NCBI GenBank assembly: GCA_964440265.1
Contig: CAYTRU010000074.1
Location: 1-5,359, forward strand
DNA length: 5,359 bases
Source of the DNA: CAYMUN01 sp964440265
GTDB taxonomy: Bacteria > Patescibacteriota > Saccharimonadia > Saccharimonadales > UBA4665
Direction of reading: 5' to 3'
The notes beneath the pieces are model-generated. The model was not told the DNA's origin. It was given only the letters and a program-made list of their open reading frames with translations, and searched no databases. Made by a program: the position numbers and the translations under genes. Below are positions 1 to 2,920 of this stretch, in pieces. Every line of letters starts with the position of its first letter. Position 1 is the first letter of the stretch.

Positions 1-52
1 GAGATCTACACCAGGACGTACACTCTTTCCCACCACGACGCTCTTCCGATCT
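1..52 (+). other. Illumina P5/TruSeq adapter with i5 index (non-genomic)
   Basis: Bases 1-11 match the 3' part of the P5 flow-cell sequence (GAGATCTACAC). Bases 12-19 read CAGGACGT, which I recognise as i5 index D507. Bases 20-52 match the TruSeq read-1 primer site ending in GCTCTTCCGATCT, apart from two adjacent substitutions at 32-33 (expected TA, seen AC). The insert begins at base 53. This is library-construction sequence left on the contig end and has no biological function. The open frame on the minus strand that runs into it is therefore truncated by the junction. Confidence 0.97.
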
Positions 53-169
53 CGACGGGGTTTTTGTAATTTGCCAGGCACACACTGCTACGCCTAAAAG
101 CAGTAAGATACCCCCAAAGACAAAGGGATAGAATAATTTTTTACGTTTCTGTCCCATCTGATAGCGCAT
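53..169 (-). CDS. Membrane-anchored or secreted protein, N-terminal fragment
   Basis: The frame runs 39 codons from an ATG at 169 down to the adapter junction without a stop. An in-frame TAG lies four codons upstream of the ATG, so the start is 169 or the second ATG at 157. The visible protein has a basic stretch (QKRKK, residues 7-11) followed by a hydrophobic segment at about residues 12-33 (FYPFVFGGILLLLG...), then a polar continuation. This is the layout of a signal peptide or single N-terminal membrane anchor. Cys30 is preceded by VAV, which is not a good lipobox, so a lipoprotein is unlikely. The start lies 51 nt downstream of the aldolase-family stop on the same strand, so the two could be co-transcribed, although a TAGAAT box just upstream offers its own promoter. 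The rest of the gene is missing and the function cannot be named. Confidence 0.72.
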
Positions 170-175
170 AGACTC

Positions 176-181
176 ATTCTA
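176..181 (-). promoter_or_regulatory. Candidate -10 box (TAGAAT) six bases before ATG 169
   Basis: On the minus strand TAGAAT differs from TATAAT by one base and is followed by six bases and then the ATG at 169. Transcription would begin at or next to the start codon, giving a leaderless mRNA. No Shine-Dalgarno sequence is present, and the -35 position (about 199-204, TAGTGC on the minus strand) is poor. The call rests on one hexamer and on its similarity to the boxes before the two other genes that lack a ribosome site. Confidence 0.33.
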
Positions 182-220
182 GCCTGAAAGTTTGCATTGC
201 ACTATCGAAAATCGCTTTAT

Positions 221-1261
221 CTAACGCTTCAATTGAAGACCGACAGTGTAGACAAATTCTTCAATATTTTCATTTTTCGTCGCCCAGCCACACACTAATC
301 GAACCATGGTTGTATCATTATCAATTTTTTGCCACCTTGGTAAGTCATAGTCTTTTTCTAGCTCTTCTACCGTTTTATTTTTTAGATTCACGAAGACATG
401 ATTTGCATCACTATCATGAGCCAACTCCGCACCTACCGCAAGCAATTCCTGACGGAGTTTTTGAGCCATGACGTTGGCGTGCGTCGCTAGGTCTAACCAG
501 AGATTATCCTCGTCAAAAAAGCGGGCAAATTGTAAGCTCATGAACCGCTGTTTGCCCATATCTCCCCCGCGTCGCTTCATGTGATTCTGAAAATTAGGCT
601 TGAACATATCATTTCTTATAACTACCGCTTCACCGTACACACCGCCATTTTTCGTGCCGCCGATATAAAACATATCTATATCGAGCGCGCCAAATTCTGG
701 CAGTGTTATGCCAGCAGACTTGCTGGCCATCGCCATAGCCAGGCGTGAGCCATCAAGGTAGACATACAGATCCTTACTCTTAGCATGAGAGATCACTGCG
801 ACAAGCTCATCTTTGGTGTAGACGGTGCCCTGTTCGGTTACCTGCGTCAGATAAACTACCCTCGGTACCACCGTGTGATAGCCTTTATAGTGCTCGAGAG
901 CCAGATCAATCAACTGTGCATTTAGTTTTCCGTCTGGCGCGGCAACCGAAATGATCTTGTGCCCTGTCGCCTCGAATGCACCTGCCTCATACGTATTAAT
1001 GTGCCCTGAATCAGGGCAAATAACCCCTTCAAACGGTGCAAGCATTGACGAAAGTCCGATAACGTTCGCGACCGTTCCATTAGGCACATAATGAATAGCA
1101 GCCTGTGGGATGTCAAAAGCCTTTTTAATACGTTCGGCCCCTAAACGAGCAAACGTATCTTGCTCAGGATCGACAAAGTGATCTAAGTTGTGCTGAAGCA
1201 TATAGGCAAGGATCTCAGGGTGCGCTCCTTCAGGCTCAATATCGAAAAAACTATACTTCAT
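221..1261 (-). CDS. Threonine aldolase / beta-eliminating lyase family PLP enzyme (ltaE-like)
   Basis: A 346-residue fold-type I PLP enzyme, the usual length for low-specificity L-threonine aldolases, which cleave threonine or allo-threonine to glycine and acetaldehyde in the cytoplasm. The probable Schiff-base lysine is K204 in GGTKNGG. NGTVAN (61-66) fits the phosphate-binding turn, H87 in SGHINTYEAGA fits the His that stacks on the cofactor, D170 in YLDGSR fits the Asp that contacts the pyridine nitrogen, and R173 and R321 fit the substrate-carboxylate arginines. The N terminus (FFDIEPEGAHPEIL) differs from the classic LtaE start (DLRSDTVT), placing it in a divergent branch whose substrate could be another beta-hydroxy or aromatic amino acid. 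The ATG at 1261 fits the domain start. It has no Shine-Dalgarno site but a TACTAT box seven bases upstream. It is divergent from the receiver gene and is followed on the same strand by the membrane-protein fragment. Family call is strong; exact substrate is not settled. Confidence 0.9.
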   Translation of the reverse strand: MKYSFFDIEPEGAHPEILAYMLQHNLDHFVDPEQDTFARLGAERIKKAFDIPQAAIHYVPNGTVANVIGLSSMLAPFEGVICPDSGHINTYEAGAFEATGHKIISVAAPDGKLNAQLIDLALEHYKGYHTVVPRVVYLTQVTEQGTVYTKDELVAVISHAKSKDLYVYLDGSRLAMAMASKSAGITLPEFGALDIDMFYIGGTKNGGVYGEAVVIRNDMFKPNFQNHMKRRGGDMGKQRFMSLQFARFFDEDNLWLDLATHANVMAQKLRQELLAVGAELAHDSDANHVFVNLKNKTVEELEKDYDLPRWQKIDNDTTMVRLVCGWATKNENIEEFVYTVGLQLKR

Positions 1262-1268
1262 TACAGCG

Positions 1269-1274
1269 ATAGTA
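1269..1274 (-). promoter_or_regulatory. Candidate -10 box (TACTAT) for the aldolase-family gene
   Basis: TACTAT on the minus strand lies seven bases before the ATG at 1261, so the predicted transcript would start at or one base before the start codon. No Shine-Dalgarno sequence lies between them. A TTGTAG hexamer further upstream has a spacer of only 15 bases and is a weak -35. The box overlaps the first arm of the inverted repeat at 1272-1293. Confidence 0.35.
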
Positions 1275-1293
1275 GCATATTTTCAAATGCTAC
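1272..1293. repeat. Perfect 7-bp inverted repeat over the aldolase promoter (possible operator)
   Basis: GTAGCAT (1272-1278) and ATGCTAC (1287-1293) are exact reverse complements separated by eight bases. The repeat centre is about 21 bases upstream of the ATG at 1261, and the near arm overlaps the TACTAT box. No T-run follows on either strand, so it is not an intrinsic terminator. The dyad with arm centres 15 bases apart over a -10/spacer region is typical of a repressor site, but no regulator can be assigned. If transcription starts at the ATG, the repeat is not transcribed, which favours a DNA site over an RNA hairpin. Confidence 0.45.
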
Positions 1294-1320
1294 AAATCAC
1301 GAGATGTTTCATGATTTTTT
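1294..1320 (+). terminator. Weak T-tailed hairpin, rightward
   Basis: AAATCA (1294-1299) pairs with TGATTT (1312-1317). Inside, one C/A mismatch is followed by a GA/TC pair around a six-base loop, and a T-run covers 1315-1320. The stem is AT-rich and weak. No plus-strand gene in the window lies upstream of it, so it could only stop antisense transcription leaving the aldolase gene or act in a longer leader of the receiver gene. Confidence 0.22.
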
Positions 1321-1339
1321 CCAACCTACTTTGTTTGGC

Positions 1340-1360
1340 AGCACCTATCAGTGCTTTTTT
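1340..1360 (+). terminator. Weak T-tailed hairpin, rightward
   Basis: AGCAC (1340-1344), a six-base loop and GTGCT (1351-1355) form a 5-bp stem, with six T residues at 1355-1360. The shape is that of a minimal intrinsic terminator reading rightward. Like the hairpin at 1294-1320 it has no evident upstream gene. Together the two would insulate the receiver gene from any rightward transcription coming from the aldolase side. Confidence 0.27.
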
Positions 1361-1448
1361 CGCAGGATGAGTTGGTGAGAGCTACGGTAGCCTTGTGGGA
1401 GATAGCAGTAGTATGGTACAGTCTACACCCTGATCCTTCTAGAAGTTC

Positions 1449-1469
1449 TTTAGGCCATATTAGGCTAAA
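1449..1469. repeat. Dyad and 10-bp-phased direct repeat upstream of the receiver gene
   Basis: TTTAG (1449-1453) and CTAAA (1465-1469) form an inverted repeat with an 11-base spacer. The same stretch holds two copies of TTAGGC at 1450-1455 and 1460-1465, spaced ten bases apart, so they lie on the same DNA face. It sits just upstream of the candidate -10 box at 1485-1490, roughly where an activator or repressor would bind. The assignment as a protein site is an inference. The rest of the 1262-1500 gap holds no RNA gene that I can recognise. Confidence 0.3.
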
Positions 1470-1484
1470 TCATAACCAGTGTAT

Positions 1485-1490
1485 TATACT
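1485..1490 (+). promoter_or_regulatory. Candidate -10 box (TATACT) for the receiver gene
   Basis: TATACT matches TATAAT at five of six positions and lies ten bases before the ATG at 1501, so a transcript would carry only a few untranslated bases. No Shine-Dalgarno sequence is present and no convincing -35 hexamer lies 16-18 bases upstream, which would fit a promoter needing an activator at the neighbouring dyad. An overlapping TATTAT at 1482-1487 is an alternative. Confidence 0.35.
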
Positions 1491-1500
1491 TAATAGCATT

Positions 1501-1944
1501 ATGGATCAGTTTGGATCATGGGCAAAGATAGTTATTGTCGAAGACGACGCTAGCTTGGCCGACATATATAAGACCAGGCTGGAGTTACTTGGTTACATTT
1601 GCTTTGTAGCTCATGACGGCATAGAAGCCCTGGCGTTGATTGAAAAAGAACGTCCTAGCTTGGTGTTACTAGATATAATGCTACCGAAGCTTGCTGGTGA
1701 TCAAATCCTCAAGGTTTTGCGGGTAACCGACTGGGGTAAAGACATAAAAGTCTTAGTTATTTCGAATCTGAATGAAGCCGATGCGCCACCGGGTATACGT
1801 GCTCAAGGCATAGAAGGCTATGCTGTGAAAGCAAACTTATCGAATGATCAGATTGATCAACTAGTCGACAATATCCTCAAACCAGCGAATCAAAGTGAAG
1901 ATATAGAGTTAACTAGCCCTGATACACCTAACTTATCGACTTAG
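1501..1944 (+). CDS. Stand-alone response regulator receiver protein
   Basis: A 147-residue protein that is essentially one CheY-like receiver domain (about residues 8-126) with a short polar tail and no DNA-binding or enzymatic output domain. The phosphorylation site is complete: acidic cluster E14-D15-D16 in VIVEDD, phospho-acceptor D58 in LVLLDIMLP, switch residue S88 in VLVISN, and conserved lysine K110 in YAVKAN. It should accept phosphate from a histidine kinase, which is not in this window, and act by protein contact. The frame stays open upstream to 1351, but those 50 residues show no domain and lie in promoter-like DNA, so I start at the ATG at 1501, a few residues before the first beta strand. 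The motif spacing and the RVTDWGKDIKVLVIS segment resemble output-less receivers common in Patescibacteria. Its TAG stop directly abuts the stop of the convergent MarR gene. Confidence 0.9.
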   Translation: MDQFGSWAKIVIVEDDASLADIYKTRLELLGYICFVAHDGIEALALIEKERPSLVLLDIMLPKLAGDQILKVLRVTDWGKDIKVLVISNLNEADAPPGIRAQGIEGYAVKANLSNDQIDQLVDNILKPANQSEDIELTSPDTPNLST

Positions 1945-2439
1945 TCACCTGGGACGTTTTGACAAATAGAGCTCGGCACGGCCATCTTCCCAAATGGTAG
2001 TAAATCTTTGCAAGAAGTCAGCAATAATCTCTAGCTCTTTTTCGGTGTAGCTCGCTACCAGTTTGTCTTGCGCTACTCTAGTGCTGGCAAACATTGGACC
2101 GACTGTCTTGATAGAGCTTTTCAAGGGAGCGATTAAGGTACCGCGGCGATCTTTAGGATTCGGGCTGCGTTTGATGAGTTTAGCTCTTTCTAGTCGGTCA
2201 AGCATGGCAGTAGTGGCCCCAGAGCTCAGCCCGGTATAGCGCGATAACTCTGTCGGCGTTGCGATACCTTTGAAAAATAATAATGCAAGACATTCCATAT
2301 CTGTGACGTTAACGCCGAGCTGGCTCCCAACTGCATTGCGAAATAGTACGGTGCTGATACCGTACTCACGGGCACCCAGGATTACTTGGCGCTCTAATTC
2401 TTTTTTGGATAATGGTGACATGTGTATAGTTATTGACAC
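1945..2439 (-). CDS. MarR-family transcriptional regulator
   Basis: Up to 164 residues, the normal size for MarR dimers. A helical N terminus is followed by VTDMECLALLFFKG (about 45-58), then the winged helix-turn-helix: TPTELSRYTG (61-70), recognition helix LSSGATTAMLDRLERAKLI (71-89), and the wing with the family signature DRRG (97-100). Closing helices (about 120-155) would form the dimer interface. MarR proteins usually repress their own gene and a neighbour until a small ligand binds. Here the neighbour is the divergent VOC gene, so that gene is the likely target. The start is uncertain: GTG at 2439 follows AGAGG by only two bases, while the ATG at 2421 (158 residues) has no ribosome site. 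A good promoter with its start predicted near 2456 fits either. The TGA stop lies immediately next to the receiver gene's stop. Confidence 0.88.
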   Translation of the reverse strand: MSITIHMSPLSKKELERQVILGAREYGISTVLFRNAVGSQLGVNVTDMECLALLFFKGIATPTELSRYTGLSSGATTAMLDRLERAKLIKRSPNPKDRRGTLIAPLKSSIKTVGPMFASTRVAQDKLVASYTEKELEIIADFLQRFTTIWEDGRAELYLSKRPR

Positions 2440-2461
2440 TACCTCTAATATAGAGTATCTT
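2433..2461 (+). promoter_or_regulatory. Promoter for the VOC gene (TTGACA-N17-TATCTT)
   Basis: A consensus -35 TTGACA (2433-2438) is followed after exactly 17 bases by TATCTT (2456-2461), which matches the -10 consensus at four of six positions. Predicted transcription from about 2468 gives a leader of roughly 35 bases that contains the strong Shine-Dalgarno site of the VOC gene. A perfect TATAAT at 2478-2483 lacks a matching -35 and would start too close to the ribosome site. The promoter overlaps the opposing marR promoter and encloses the 2443-2455 palindrome. Confidence 0.5.
2443..2455. promoter_or_regulatory. Candidate MarR operator (CTCTA-N3-TAGAG)
   Basis: CTCTA (2443-2447) and TAGAG (2451-2455) form a perfect 5-bp inverted repeat with a three-base centre. 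It lies within the spacer of the rightward VOC promoter and directly downstream of the predicted start of the leftward marR transcript. A dimer bound here would block both promoters. The repeat is shorter than many MarR sites, so the real footprint may be wider. Confidence 0.42.
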
Positions 2462-2462
2462 G

Positions 2463-2491
2463 ATTATACAGATAAATTATAATAATTTCAA
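2463..2491 (-). promoter_or_regulatory. Promoter for the marR-like gene (TTGAAA-N17-TATAAT)
   Basis: On the minus strand TTGAAA (2491-2486) is separated by 17 bases from a perfect TATAAT (2468-2463). This is the best sigma-70 type promoter in the window. Transcription would begin near 2456, 17 bases before the GTG at 2439 and 35 before the ATG at 2421, and would enter the palindrome at 2443-2455 straight away. Confidence 0.58.
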
Positions 2492-2497
2492 GGGGGT
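2490..2497 (+). promoter_or_regulatory. Strong ribosome binding site of the VOC gene
   Basis: AAGGGGGT differs from the ideal AAGGAGGT by one base, and that G can still wobble-pair. It ends five bases before the ATG at 2503 and fixes that start. It is the only good, well spaced Shine-Dalgarno site before any gene start visible in the window. Confidence 0.75.
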
Positions 2498-2502
2498 ACT
2501 TT

Positions 2503-2904
2503 ATGAAACTCAAAGCAGCATCAGGTTATGCCTGTTATGTAAAAGATTTGGATAAAACAGCTGCATTTTATGAAAAATTAGGATTGGAAGTTAAGAAACG
2601 GAGCTCTGACCGCATAATTATTTATATAAACTGGTACCGCATAGATTTCGTGAGGCAAGACACAGAAAACAAGGCAGATATCCAAAAAGAAGCTGCGATA
2701 GAGACCAAAGGCGCCGGAGTATTTTTATACTTTAGCGTAGATGATGTAGACACAGCCTACACCGAGGCACTCTCGCTAGGTCTACAGCCGGCAAGCGAGC
2801 CACAAAATATGTCTTGGGGTAATCGTGAGTTTATCATCCGAGATCCGGATGGCTATAAGATCGTGCTCTTCAAACGAAAAATTGCCAAGAACCCTACTGA
2901 CTAA
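2503..2904 (+). CDS. VOC-superfamily protein (glyoxalase / bleomycin-resistance fold)
   Basis: 133 residues, the usual size of a two-module VOC protein. Module one starts with YACYVKDLDKTAAFYEKLGLEV (9-30) and module two with GVFLYFSVDDVDTAYTEALSLGL (72-94), ending in the family signature RDPDGYKIVLF (113-123). By motif alignment three usual metal-ligand positions carry non-ligands: G8 in place of the first His, F74 in place of the second-module His, and V121 in place of the Glu after DPDG. D48 falls near the remaining acidic position. Such loss is typical of bleomycin-resistance-type proteins that bind a hydrophobic or drug ligand at the dimer interface rather than catalyse a metal reaction. 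The gene is divergent from a MarR regulator, has its own promoter and the best ribosome site here, so inducible expression is likely. The first third of the gene looks more AT-rich than its neighbours, which may hint at transfer. The ligand is unknown. Confidence 0.88.
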   Translation: MKLKAASGYACYVKDLDKTAAFYEKLGLEVKKRSSDRIIIYINWYRIDFVRQDTENKADIQKEAAIETKGAGVFLYFSVDDVDTAYTEALSLGLQPASEPQNMSWGNREFIIRDPDGYKIVLFKRKIAKNPTD

Positions 2905-2920
2905 CGTTAAAACGGGTAGG

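Noticed and set aside
922..1116. Other short open frames within genes (also at 2270-2482, 3058-3243 and 4254-4463)
   Set aside because: Each overlaps a well-supported gene in another frame and shows no recognisable domain or ribosome site.
1351..1500. N-terminal extension of the receiver frame by 50 residues
   Set aside because: The added residues match no domain and the DNA holds a T-run hairpin, a dyad and a -10 box. The receiver fold begins just after the ATG at 1501.
2478..2483. Plus-strand TATAAT as the -10 of the VOC gene
   Set aside because: No -35 hexamer lies 16-18 bases upstream and the transcript would begin inside the Shine-Dalgarno site. TTGACA-N17-TATCTT further upstream fits better.
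2893..2920. CCTAC/GTAGG inverted repeat between the convergent VOC and GT-C/PIG-L genes as a terminator
   Set aside because: The stem is 5 bp with an 18-base loop and no T-run on either strand. The placement is right for a shared terminator but the structure is too weak.
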